From NCBI GenBank assembly GCA_937949725.1, contig CALECT010000005.1:1-48798 (forward strand): 48,798 bases of DNA. Direction: 5' to 3'. Of this stretch, positions 32,896-40,989 are shown piece by piece. The notes beneath the pieces were generated by a model that was not told the DNA's origin, did not search any database, and saw only the letters and a program-made list of their open reading frames with translations. The stretch comes from an uncultured Pseudanabaenaceae cyanobacterium. GTDB taxonomy: Bacteria; Cyanobacteriota; Cyanobacteriia; PCC-9006; JAAUQQ01. The number at the start of each line of letters is the position of its first letter. The first letter of the stretch is position 1. The position numbers and the translations under genes are program-made.

Positions 32896-33570
32896 CTAGC
32901 GCTGGTTCATCGGCACAGAATCCCAATCAAAATCATCCTCATCGTTGCAAACATTAGCCATCGAGCGAGGATTTGCCACAGCAGCATCAGCAGAATTCAA
33001 AGCCGCTTCTAACTCTGCATCCCCCAAGCTATCGGGGAAGTTCATCTTGCCTTCTACCAAGAGCTTCTGAATCAGCGGCACAATGTTTTGCCAGTCCAGG
33101 TTGTGGTTTTGCAACAGCTTACGTAGCTGCCCCATGGCCACATCTGCTGCATCTGGCGGATGGGCTTCAATGGAACTCATGGCTCGCAGCGGATCTCGCT
33201 GAACTGCTGCAATACCGTGACGAACAGCAGTTCTAATTTCTTTTTCCAGCTTGCCCTTGCCTTCTCCCCACTGACGTCGCCAACCCTTTTCACTGGTGAC
33301 ATAGAGTGCGGGCAAACGGTTAAGCGCAAAGGCCATAATCTGGGGAACCTTCACCTGGGCCAGTTGCTTCTCGGAGAGGTGCTGAAGCTGCTCGTCAATC
33401 TCCTCAGCAATGAGGGTTTCCATAACATTTTTAGGCGACAGCTCCATAGAAGCATCTTTAGCAGCAGCCTCAGCTCGCTTAGATGCGCGGCGGCGAATAG
33501 CCTCAGCTTGTTGACGTGCCAAGGGACTACTAGACACCCCTAGGCGACTTGCGGGCATACCTGCAACCAT
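32896..33570 (-). CDS. ComFB-domain protein, copy 1
   Basis: A 224-residue protein with a late-competence ComFB domain at about 50-150: NVMETLIAEEIDEQLQHLSE, IMAFALNRLPALYVTSEKGW and EKEIRTAVRHGIAAVQRDPL. In cyanobacteria, ComFB-type proteins have been described as receptors for cyclic di-nucleotides (c-di-GMP) influencing motility and competence; whether this copy binds a ligand is inference. A linker after the domain ends in a C-terminal FDWDSVPMNQR tail that recurs in the next gene. The ATG at 33570 has GGAG upstream. A paralogue lies about 490 bases upstream on the same strand. No membrane segment, so cytoplasmic. Confidence 0.85.
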   Translation of the reverse strand: MVAGMPASRLGVSSSPLARQQAEAIRRRASKRAEAAAKDASMELSPKNVMETLIAEEIDEQLQHLSEKQLAQVKVPQIMAFALNRLPALYVTSEKGWRRQWGEGKGKLEKEIRTAVRHGIAAVQRDPLRAMSSIEAHPPDAADVAMGQLRKLLQNHNLDWQNIVPLIQKLLVEGKMNFPDSLGDAELEAALNSADAAVANPRSMANVCNDEDDFDWDSVPMNQR

Positions 33571-34058
33571 GACTCATGAACTCCGTACTTAGGTAGTGCG
33601 CTTGACTTAGCTGCAATTGCAGCAGCGCTCATATAGGAATGGCACCGTAGCCATTACTTCAAACAACGTATAAATAGAAACAAAATCAACAACAGCTATT
33701 ACGGCCAATACAAGATTGCTTAACATTTCACCTCACGGGAAATACCAATCTGTCTAGCCAGACTGTCACTGACATAAAGTATTGGGGGGAAACCGAGGCC
33801 CAATCAAGATTAATCACTCCACACGTGATTGTTTGCTGTGCCCAGAATACCCACGCAAACAATATTTTGATCGCATGGGTAGCAACATGAGACAGCTTCA
33901 GCGATTGTTCTATACCCTAATAAAGACATGCTTTCCCACCTCTATATGCCTTAAATCATTACTGAGATCTTGGACTCAGTGGCTAAGGAAATTTCGGCTT
34001 TAAAAGGAAACAATTCAGCCCTATTCAAAGGGCAATCCCCATCAAAAAAGGCCCTAAA
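33571..34058. other. Non-coding region between the two ComFB genes
   Basis: About 490 bases, A+T-rich around 33660-33740, holding the promoter of the first ComFB copy and the 3' region of the second. A short hairpin (GCCCT with AGGGC) near 34019-34033 may terminate the second copy. No coding sequence is supported. Confidence 0.5.
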
Positions 34059-34775
34059 TTAATAGCCCCGCTGATGGAGCGGATGGGAATCCCAATCAAA
34101 GAAGTTTTTGAGTACTGATTCCATCTCAGCATTCTGCTCCTGCCCCGAGGTCGCTGGGCTCGTAGAACTCACCTCGTCAGTCTCCGCTCGGTCTTTAGTT
34201 TTTTGTTCCTCCATAGATTTTCCCTCAGACTTAGCGGCCAGACGACTATCGGGAAAATCCATTTCACCATTGACCAACAACATTTGGATGGTGTACACGA
34301 GATTGTGCCAGCTCAGCTCTTGACGCATGAGCAAGCGACGTAGCTGGTTGAGCGCGGCTTCTGCCACATCAGGAGGATGGGAACTCAGAACAGTTACGTC
34401 TCTCAAGGGATCTCGCAACACCGCTGCAATGCCCTGCCGTACGGCGATTTTAATTTGGCACTGGTACTTATTCTTGCCCTGACTCCACTGACGTTCCCAT
34501 CCCTTTTCACTAGTGACATATAGCCCAGGCAGGCGATTGAGGGCATAGCCCATGATCTGCGATCGCTCTAAGGTCTTCTGCTCTCGCACAGACAGCCGCT
34601 GCATCTGCTCATCGATCTCCTCTGCGACCAATGCTTCCATCACATTGCGGGGCACATCCCGTGCCGGAGTGCGCTGTTCAATGGTTTGGCTACGTACAGA
34701 ATGGCCAGGTTGCCCCTGGATTCCAACAACAGAAGCACGAAAATTGTGATGGCGGAGAAGCTGATGGGATTGCAT
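34059..34775 (-). CDS. ComFB-domain protein, copy 2
   Basis: About 238 residues from an ATG at 34775 preceded by AGGTGA at good spacing; the frame opens slightly earlier at a TTG (34805). The ComFB domain, about 45-145, parallels the neighbouring copy: NVMEALVAEEIDEQMQRLSV, IMGYALNRLPGLYVTSEKGW and QIKIAVRQGIAAVLRDPLRD. A longer Ser/Glu/Lys-rich linker follows (KSEGKSMEEQKTKDRAETDE), then a C-terminal FFDWDSHPLHQR tail like that of copy 1. The same c-di-nucleotide receptor role is possible. Each copy has its own upstream region, so they are probably separate transcripts. Divergence is clear, so the duplication is not recent. Confidence 0.84.
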   Translation of the reverse strand: MQSHQLLRHHNFRASVVGIQGQPGHSVRSQTIEQRTPARDVPRNVMEALVAEEIDEQMQRLSVREQKTLERSQIMGYALNRLPGLYVTSEKGWERQWSQGKNKYQCQIKIAVRQGIAAVLRDPLRDVTVLSSHPPDVAEAALNQLRRLLMRQELSWHNLVYTIQMLLVNGEMDFPDSRLAAKSEGKSMEEQKTKDRAETDEVSSTSPATSGQEQNAEMESVLKNFFDWDSHPLHQRGY

Positions 34776-35230
34776 AGGATCGTCACCTGAGTCAGTCGAG
34801 AACAAAATTGCTGCTGTGGCAAACGGCTAGTCGCTGCGGGCTCCATCAAGGAGTCCCAGGAAGAACTGCTGGCCTGCTCACAATTTGCCACGCCATCCGT
34901 ACAATCTCCAGCATGTTGGAATCAAAAAATACTTACTTCTCAGTGCTTCCTCTTATTCAGAAATTGAGATGAATATTTTTTGGCCAAAGCTTGCGACCTA
35001 CGAGGTTTGACTGAGAAAGTTGAAGGCAAGCGCAATCGCCTCAGTCATCTAGCGGAGTCATCTCAATGCTCTAGCCGTCACAAGACGTGCCCAAGGCAGA
35101 GGTTTTGGGAGGATCATCAAAACTCAAGCGAAGAGAAGTTCAGTCCGCAAATTCATCTCGTCAGACTCTTGAAGCGTAATAGGTGCTGCTAGTTCTGGTG
35201 GAATGCGTGGTTGCCCAAGTCCTTATTTAC
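34776..35230. other. Gene-free stretch between ComFB copy 2 and rnz
   Basis: About 455 bases upstream of the second ComFB gene and downstream of rnz, both on the minus strand. I find no gene, tRNA or strong terminator here. Confidence 0.5.
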
Positions 35231-36163
35231 CTAGCCCACCGCAGGAATCTCATAGCTCATAAAGTCATGGGCCAAAATGGTATTGGGGAAAATCGCTCTT
35301 GCCTCCGCCAATAGGTTCTCCAGGGTCAAGGTATTCCCCGGTGCATAGCGCGGGCTGAAGTGGGTCAGGATCAACTGCTTCACCCCTGCCGCCAAAGCAA
35401 CCTGGGCAGCCATCGTCGAAGTGGAATGCATCGCCTTAAATGCCTGATCCGCATCTTGGTGAGCAAAGGTTGCCTCATGGACTAAAACATCAACCCCTTG
35501 AGCTAACTCCACCGCCCCCTCACAAAAAATCGTGTCCGTACAGTAGGTAAACTTGCGGCCCGGTCGAGCCGGACCACAGAGTTCCGTACCATTAATCTTG
35601 CGCCCATCTTCCAGGGTCACCACCTTGCCAGCTTGAAGCTGTCCATACACGGGTCCCGGCGCAATCCCTAACGCCTTCGCCTTCGCTAAGTCAAAGCGAC
35701 CAGGCTTATCCTTCTCTTCAACGCGATAGCCCTGGGCCGGAATACGATGCTTCAGCGGACCACATCGTACTAAAAAGTCATCATCTTCAAAAATGACACC
35801 CGGCTTAGCCGTTTGCACTTCAACGGAATAGGAAAAGCGCGTTTCTGAATAGCGAGTGCAGTCCCGCAAATAATCCTTCAAGCCCTGGGGACCATAAAGA
35901 TCAACCCGCTCCAGGCTGCCTGCTAAACCACAGCTAGCTAGCAATCCCGGGATACCAAAAATATGGTCCCCATGCATATGGGTAATAAACATCCGTCGCA
36001 GCTGTCCCACTCGCAACTCACTGCGCAAAAACTGGTGCTGGGTCCCTTCACCGCAATCAAACAGCCACATCTCCGCCCGTTGGGGCAGCCGTAGGGCGAT
36101 CGCCGAGACATTCCTTGCCCGCGTCGGCACCCCAGAACTCGTCCCTAGAAAGGTCAATTGCAC
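35231..36163 (-). CDS. rnz: Ribonuclease Z (tRNA 3' endonuclease)
   Basis: A 310-residue metallo-beta-lactamase-fold nuclease. It opens with [20 protein letters not shown] and [16 protein letters not shown], then the zinc motif [15 protein letters not shown] (His62, His64, Asp66, His67), and later [20 protein letters not shown] and [10 protein letters not shown]. The set is diagnostic for the short form of RNase Z, which removes 3' trailers from tRNA precursors as a homodimer. The start is taken as GTG at 36163, which puts the conserved [10 protein letters not shown] at the N-terminus as in homologues, with GGGGA upstream; an upstream TTG at 36193 would add ten residues. Cytoplasmic. Confidence 0.94.
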   Translation of the reverse strand: MQLTFLGTSSGVPTRARNVSAIALRLPQRAEMWLFDCGEGTQHQFLRSELRVGQLRRMFITHMHGDHIFGIPGLLASCGLAGSLERVDLYGPQGLKDYLRDCTRYSETRFSYSVEVQTAKPGVIFEDDDFLVRCGPLKHRIPAQGYRVEEKDKPGRFDLAKAKALGIAPGPVYGQLQAGKVVTLEDGRKINGTELCGPARPGRKFTYCTDTIFCEGAVELAQGVDVLVHEATFAHQDADQAFKAMHSTSTMAAQVALAAGVKQLILTHFSPRYAPGNTLTLENLLAEARAIFPNTILAHDFMSYEIPAVG

Positions 36164-36799
36164 AGGCGATGGTCCCCGGATTCCTCGAAACAAGCAGTTT
36201 GTCTTGGCTTAGGCAGTTCTATTTTGCCACGGGACCTCTCGCCCGCCGGGTTTCCTGCAAAAGCCCCGCGTCATATGAGCCTCATGCAAGCGTTGACCTT
36301 GACAAAGATTCTCTTCAAACAAGGGAAATTACCGGGATCAACAGTCTCTCATGAAGCAAAAATCCCCAAACCTACGGACGAAATTGCGATCGCCCCAAGG
36401 CAATATCGGCCTAATGTTCAGACTCTTATACCCCTAGCTTTCTCCCATCGTGCTTTACAATTGTTAAAATTTTGCCCCAGAGTCCTCTGCTGTGCTTCTT
36501 TGCTTAACACCCAAACGGAGCCAGATGAAGCAGGGCTAAATTTACTCACTATCAACTGTTAGCTGGATGGTAAAGCGTATTGGGTCAATAGCCTCTAGGC
36601 CACGTCAGGAAGAAGCCTTCGAGATTACAGCTCTCCCAGGAGAGCCTACCAGTCTCTAACTATGACGCCCTAAAGACTGGCCCAAGGGTACGGAACTGCT
36701 CCTAGTGCATCCCGTCCTCGAACCATAGGACCACATCACTAGGCGGACGCTCGCCTCGGTTGTGCTCACCATCCCATAGAACTTTCTATTACGCTCTCT
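36164..36799. other. Long divergent intergenic region between rnz and the SpoIID-domain gene
   Basis: About 635 bases between divergent genes. No coding sequence is convincing. Three hairpins in the last 170 bases are listed separately. Confidence 0.5.
36630..36731 (+). ncRNA. Cluster of three hairpins; possible structured leader or small RNA
   Basis: Within about 100 bases upstream of the SpoIID-domain gene are GCTCTC-CCAG-GAGAGC (36630-36645), CCAGTCT and AGACTGG around an 18-base loop (36649-36680), and GTCCT and AGGAC around 8 bases (36714-36731). Three adjacent dyads suggest a folded transcript. There is no T-run at the end and no match to a family I know. Confidence 0.25.
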
Positions 36800-38026
36800 A
36801 TGATTTCTGATCTATCCGCATCATCCTCTCTCCAGATGATCGGCTCACTCCTCAGCCGCACAACAGGTAAACCTGGCCAACGCTTCACTCCCCTGCGCTG
36901 GCTAACGGTGCTGGCTTTACTCCTCATTGCCGCACCGGCCCAGGCAGCCCTAGAACTACGCGTCGCCATTGAAGAGAACCGCCCAACAGTCCAGGTCGGA
37001 GCTTCCAGCACCGCCGTCATTAAGGATGCCAGGGGCAATTCCTTAGGTCGCCTCAAGGGCCAGATGGGCAACAACGCCTCGGTCAATGCCCAGGGCAACA
37101 TCGACTTCGGCAACTGGGAAGCTCAGCAAATCTGGGTCGAGCCCGAAGAAGAGAATGGCTTAGTTTGGATTGGTGACACCTGGTATCGGGGGAAAGTGCA
37201 AATTACGCCCAGCGGTAACGGCGTCACAGCAATCAATCACGTCGACCTAGAGGAATACCTCTACAGCGTCGTGGCGAGCGAAATGCCCACTAGCTGGCCT
37301 GCAGATGCACTCAAGGCCCAGTCCGTTGCGGCCAGAAGCTATGCGCTCTACAAAAAAAATCTCTCAAAGAATCCCCTCTACGACCTAGGCGACACCACCA
37401 AGTTCCAGGTCTACAAAGGCGTCACCGCTGAAACTGACTCCACTCGCAGCGCCGTCGGTGGCACTGCTGGTGAAGTTCTCACCTACAACGGCACCCTCAT
37501 TGAAGCTGTATTCCACTCTTCCTCCGGTGGCCATACCGAAAACGTTGAAGACGTCTGGTCCAAGCCCATCCCTTACCTGCGCGGCGTCCCCGACTTCGAC
37601 CAAGACTCCCCCAAGTACAGCTGGACTGAAAGCTTCAGCGCTTATCAGCTCAAGAGCAAGCTAGCCAACCGCATCGGCGGACTAGAAAGTCTCGGAGCCA
37701 TTGTTGGCCTCGTTCCCCAGCAGGCTAGCCCCCATGGTCGTGTCAAAACCTTTAGACTCATTGGCCAAAATGGCGATCGCCTCGTCAAAGGCAACGACGT
37801 CCGCAACGCCCTGGGTCTCAAAAGCACCCGCTTTGAAGTCCTCACCAACGGCACCAGCCAGCTCAAGCAATCTGCACCCAGCAACTTCATCCTGCGCGGC
37901 TACGGCTATGGCCACGGCATCGGCATGAGCCAATACGGTGCCAAAGGTATGGCCCAACGAGGCAGCAGCTACCAGGACATCCTCAGCCATTATTACCAAG
38001 GCACTCAGCTGTCTCAAATGCGCTAA
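36800..38026 (+). CDS. SpoIID/LytB-domain secreted protein
   Basis: A 408-residue protein with an N-terminal membrane/signal segment at about 33-50 (RWLTVLALLLIAAPAQA) after a 30-residue lead. A beta-rich region precedes the SpoIID domain, which starts near 140: HVDLEEYLYSVVASEMPTSW, DALKAQSVAARSYALYKK, then VFHSSSGGHTENVEDVW and ILRGYGYGHGIGMSQYGAKG near the end. These are the core motifs of the SpoIID/LytB family. SpoIID of Bacillus is a peptidoglycan lytic transglycosylase, and LytB-type proteins modulate wall amidases. In cyanobacteria, which do not make endospores, a role in peptidoglycan remodelling outside the cytoplasm is the reasonable inference. A strong hairpin follows the gene. 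Confidence 0.88.
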   Translation: MISDLSASSSLQMIGSLLSRTTGKPGQRFTPLRWLTVLALLLIAAPAQAALELRVAIEENRPTVQVGASSTAVIKDARGNSLGRLKGQMGNNASVNAQGNIDFGNWEAQQIWVEPEEENGLVWIGDTWYRGKVQITPSGNGVTAINHVDLEEYLYSVVASEMPTSWPADALKAQSVAARSYALYKKNLSKNPLYDLGDTTKFQVYKGVTAETDSTRSAVGGTAGEVLTYNGTLIEAVFHSSSGGHTENVEDVWSKPIPYLRGVPDFDQDSPKYSWTESFSAYQLKSKLANRIGGLESLGAIVGLVPQQASPHGRVKTFRLIGQNGDRLVKGNDVRNALGLKSTRFEVLTNGTSQLKQSAPSNFILRGYGYGHGIGMSQYGAKGMAQRGSSYQDILSHYYQGTQLSQMR

Positions 38027-38065
38027 GCATTGGTATGCATGACTGTTTAGTTCCTGCTCTGGAAT

Positions 38066-38106
38066 AGGCAAAGGCCGAGTGATCTTTCATCACTCGGCCT
38101 TTGCCT
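38066..38106 (+). terminator. Strong stem-loop after the SpoIID-domain gene
   Basis: An 18-bp perfect stem (AGGCAAAGGCCGAGTGAT with ATCACTCGGCCTTTGCCT) closes a 5-base loop about 40 bases after the stop. There is no long T-run, but the stability and position support termination. Confidence 0.75.
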
Positions 38107-38268
38107 TGGAAGCAATCATATTAGTGCTCCAGACTTGAGACCCAATAATCCAGCCGCTCGTCTTTTTCCAGGTACAGCCCCAAACAAGACATAGCGGTAT
38201 TGCCAGCCATTGCACTACCTTAAAATCAGCAGAACTTTGCCCTTACTCCTTCACAGAACTGCTCTGAC

Positions 38269-38520
38269 ATGTCTGGTTTCTCCATACTCTTCCTCATTGT
38301 TGTAGCGCTCCTCCTTTGGAACTGGTTCCAGCGCAGCTCCCGCAGTGGTAGAGCCGGTTTCAAAGGTGGAACTCAAAGCGAACGTAAACTGATCAAAGTT
38401 GTCGGCCGACCCGCTGCCAATCGCCTCATTGAGCAGCTGCAGCAGCGCAATCCGGATCGATCCCGCGACTGGTGTGCCGACAAAGCCCTGTTTGACTGGG
38501 AACGCGATCGCCGCTATTAG
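38269..38520 (+). CDS. Small conserved single-TM protein
   Basis: An 83-residue protein. Residues 3-20 form a membrane helix (GFSILFLIVVALLLWNWF). A basic segment follows, then a soluble tail: LIKVVGRPAANRLIEQLQQR, then RDWCADKALFDWERDRR. The pattern of a short N-terminal helix followed by a VGxxxxAxRLIE region and ending WxxxKxxxDxERDRR is, from memory, shared by small cyanobacterial membrane proteins of unknown function. It lies alone between a terminator and the cyclase-like gene. Confidence 0.78.
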   Translation: MSGFSILFLIVVALLLWNWFQRSSRSGRAGFKGGTQSERKLIKVVGRPAANRLIEQLQQRNPDRSRDWCADKALFDWERDRRY

Positions 38521-38832
38521 CAATCCGTTTCCCACAACATCCACTCCCCCCCCTTGCACCATGGCTTGCTCAAAGCGATGGCAACTTCTACCGCTTTCCC
38601 ATACCCACTCATTGCAATTAACGCGACATCTTTTTCTCTGAACTGCAAAGGAATCAAAAAAATATCCGGCATTTTCAATCCCTCCAACGAAGAGTGATGC
38701 AGCGCTGAGCCAATGCTCTTTTTCCCTTGCTCTCGACCTGCTTCTGGCCAACTTCAGGCTGCGGAGAGGTAGAAAAGCACCGCTACCTCAACCTGAGTGT
38801 TACGCATCCACCTCTCCCCTTATTCATCCCTA
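38521..38832. other. Gene-free stretch upstream of the cyclase-like gene
   Basis: About 310 bases, the presumed promoter region for the cyclase-like/channel operon. A long minus-strand open frame crosses it but runs antisense to the small membrane protein gene and has no domain features. No other structure is clear. Confidence 0.5.
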
Positions 38833-40989
38833 ATGCTCAAACGTCTCAGCATTCAGTCCAAACTGATGCTTATGCTACTACTCGTCAGCCTAGGCTCCAG
38901 TGCAGTCATCGCTGTCCAAGGTTATCGCAGCGGGAAAAAGGCCCTTGAAGAGAGCATATTCAAACAACTTACGAGTCTTCGGGCCTCCCGCAGTGATCAA
39001 GTTGAGACCTATATAGAATCCCTAGAGGCAGGCATTAAAAACTCCAGCCTGAGCCCTTTCACGCTCCAAGCAATCCAGGAGTTCAAAACAGCCTACGATA
39101 AATTACAAGGCGTCGAGATTCCCAAGGCTTGGGATCAAGAAATCGATAAATACTATTTAGAATCCTTCCTTCCTCGCCTCAATATCAATATTGAAGGAGA
39201 TCCAACGCTTGATATTTATCGCCCCTTTCGCAAAGCGAATCGATATCTTCAATACTATTACATCGCCAAAAACCCTAAGAAAGTAGGCGAAAAGCATCGA
39301 TTACTGGTAGCCAATGACGGCAGTGAGTACAGCAAAGCTCACGCTAAGAATCATACTTACTTTCAAAATTTAGTCGAGCAATTTGGCTTCTACGACATTT
39401 TTTTAATCGATCCCCAAGGCAACATAATCTATTCCGCCTTTAAAGAAGTTGACTTTGGAACCAGTCTTAATGAGGGTCCCTTTTCAGAGACCAACCTCGC
39501 AGAAGCTTTTGAGCTTGCAGTCAAACGAGAAAGGGGGGGCGTTATCGTTACAGACTTCGAGCCCTACCGCGCATCTTATGGAGCCCCAGCAGCCTTCATG
39601 GCGAGCCCACTTTACACTGATTCTGCCCTAGCTGGCGTCATTGCGGCTCAGCTCCCTGTGGACAGGTTAAATGACCTCATGACCAGTGGTGGGGACTGGG
39701 AATTAGAAGGCCTCGGAAAGACAGGAGCTACCTATCTAGTGGGGGATGATAACCTCATGCGCTCCCAGTCACGTTTTCTCATCGAAGATCCAGAAGGCTA
39801 CTTTACCGATTTAGCATCCCTAGGCACCGACGAAGAGCAACTCAAACGTATTAAAGCCCTCGACACATCGATTTTAGTTCAAACCATTAATTCATCAGTG
39901 GTTGACAATGCTCTAAATGGTGAAAGCGGAACCGTAATTCGCGAGGATCACCGCGGTCAGTCTGTTCTCACAGCTTACGGCCCTCTGCAAATCAACGGCC
40001 TAAAGTGGGCCATTCTCGCAGATATCGATACCCACGAAGCCTTTGCTCCTATTCTGCAATTTGAACAAATTATTATTGCTACCACCGCAGCTCTCATGCT
40101 GGGGGTCTCACTCATCGCCCTCGCTCTGGCTAGACAGTTTTTGCGGCCGATCAACAGACTTAGCGAAGGCTTTGATGCCATTCAAAAGGGAAAGACAAAC
40201 ATCGAAATTCCAGTCGAGTCTGAAGATGAGTTTGGCCATCTCACAGAAGCTTTCAACAGCACAGTCAAAAACATCAGCCGCAAAAACAAGATGGTGACTG
40301 CGAAGGAGGCCGAAAATCGGGCTCTGCTGGCAACAATTGTCCCTGATGATGTCGCAAAGCGCATGCGTCAAGGCGAGAAAAACATCGCTGATACCTTCAG
40401 TGATGTCACCGTAATGTTTGCGAATCTAGATGGCTTTAGTCGTCTTTCTGAGATCTTCAGCCCCCAAGAAACAATTGGCCTTCTCAATGAAATTGTTATC
40501 AGCTTTGACGAAGCAGCAGAAAGATTTGGCATTGAGAAAATAAAGACCCTGGGCAGTAGCTATATGGCAGTTTGTGGACTCACAATCCCCCGCCTAGATA
40601 GCAGCAAACGAATGATGGATTTTGCCCAAGAGATGCTGCGCTGTACAGCCTCATTCAACCGTACACACAATCTAAACTTGCAGATTCAAATCGGCATCAA
40701 TACCGGGGAAGTTGTCGCAGGTGTTGTCGGTAGTGAGAAATTCATCTACGACATTTGGGGTAACACCGTGAATACATCCCATCGCATTCATTCCTTACGC
40801 AATAACGCGATTCAAATCACAGAATCGGTCTATCAACGCGTAGGTACTGCCTATGACTTCCAGCCCATGAATGCACATGAGCAACGTCGGCAGTCTTCTC
40901 TACAAGAAGATCTCAAGGTTTGGTCCCTAAGCAGCGATAATCCTACTTCAAATCAGACCGAAGGGGGAGCAATTCCATGCCATTTCTAA
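38833..40989 (+). CDS. Cache-HAMP-class III cyclase protein lacking catalytic aspartates
   Basis: About 718 residues from the ATG at 38833 (a GTG at 38797 is in frame). Order: TM1 at 10-29 (KLMLMLLLVSLGSSAVIAV); a large extracytoplasmic region to about 405 with Cache-like features (GFYDIFLIDPQGNIIYSAF, LAGVIAAQLPVDRLNDLM); TM2 at about 411-435; HAMP at about 437-490 (RPINRLSEGFDAIQKGKTNI); then a class III nucleotidyl cyclase domain from about 520. In active enzymes the first metal ligand is Asp in FADIxGF; here the segment reads FANLDGF (Asn531). The second metal ligand is Asp in T-x-GDxYMA; here it is TLGSSYMAVCG (Ser575). The transition-state region WGNTVNTSHRIHS keeps Asn and Arg. Loss of both metal ligands argues against normal cAMP or cGMP synthesis. 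Its stop overlaps the channel gene by 13 bases. Confidence 0.88.
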   Translation: MLKRLSIQSKLMLMLLLVSLGSSAVIAVQGYRSGKKALEESIFKQLTSLRASRSDQVETYIESLEAGIKNSSLSPFTLQAIQEFKTAYDKLQGVEIPKAWDQEIDKYYLESFLPRLNINIEGDPTLDIYRPFRKANRYLQYYYIAKNPKKVGEKHRLLVANDGSEYSKAHAKNHTYFQNLVEQFGFYDIFLIDPQGNIIYSAFKEVDFGTSLNEGPFSETNLAEAFELAVKRERGGVIVTDFEPYRASYGAPAAFMASPLYTDSALAGVIAAQLPVDRLNDLMTSGGDWELEGLGKTGATYLVGDDNLMRSQSRFLIEDPEGYFTDLASLGTDEEQLKRIKALDTSILVQTINSSVVDNALNGESGTVIREDHRGQSVLTAYGPLQINGLKWAILADIDTHEAFAPILQFEQIIIATTAALMLGVSLIALALARQFLRPINRLSEGFDAIQKGKTNIEIPVESEDEFGHLTEAFNSTVKNISRKNKMVTAKEAENRALLATIVPDDVAKRMRQGEKNIADTFSDVTVMFANLDGFSRLSEIFSPQETIGLLNEIVISFDEAAERFGIEKIKTLGSSYMAVCGLTIPRLDSSKRMMDFAQEMLRCTASFNRTHNLNLQIQIGINTGEVVAGVVGSEKFIYDIWGNTVNTSHRIHSLRNNAIQITESVYQRVGTAYDFQPMNAHEQRRQSSLQEDLKVWSLSSDNPTSNQTEGGAIPCHF

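Noticed and set aside
36700..36735. T-loop-like sequence GGTTCGAGG on the minus strand, considered as a tRNA
   Set aside because: The flanking bases do not form a T-stem, and no acceptor or anticodon arm can be drawn.
38251..38751. Minus-strand open frame of 166 codons
   Set aside because: It runs antisense to the small conserved membrane protein gene and reads as low-quality sequence without motifs.
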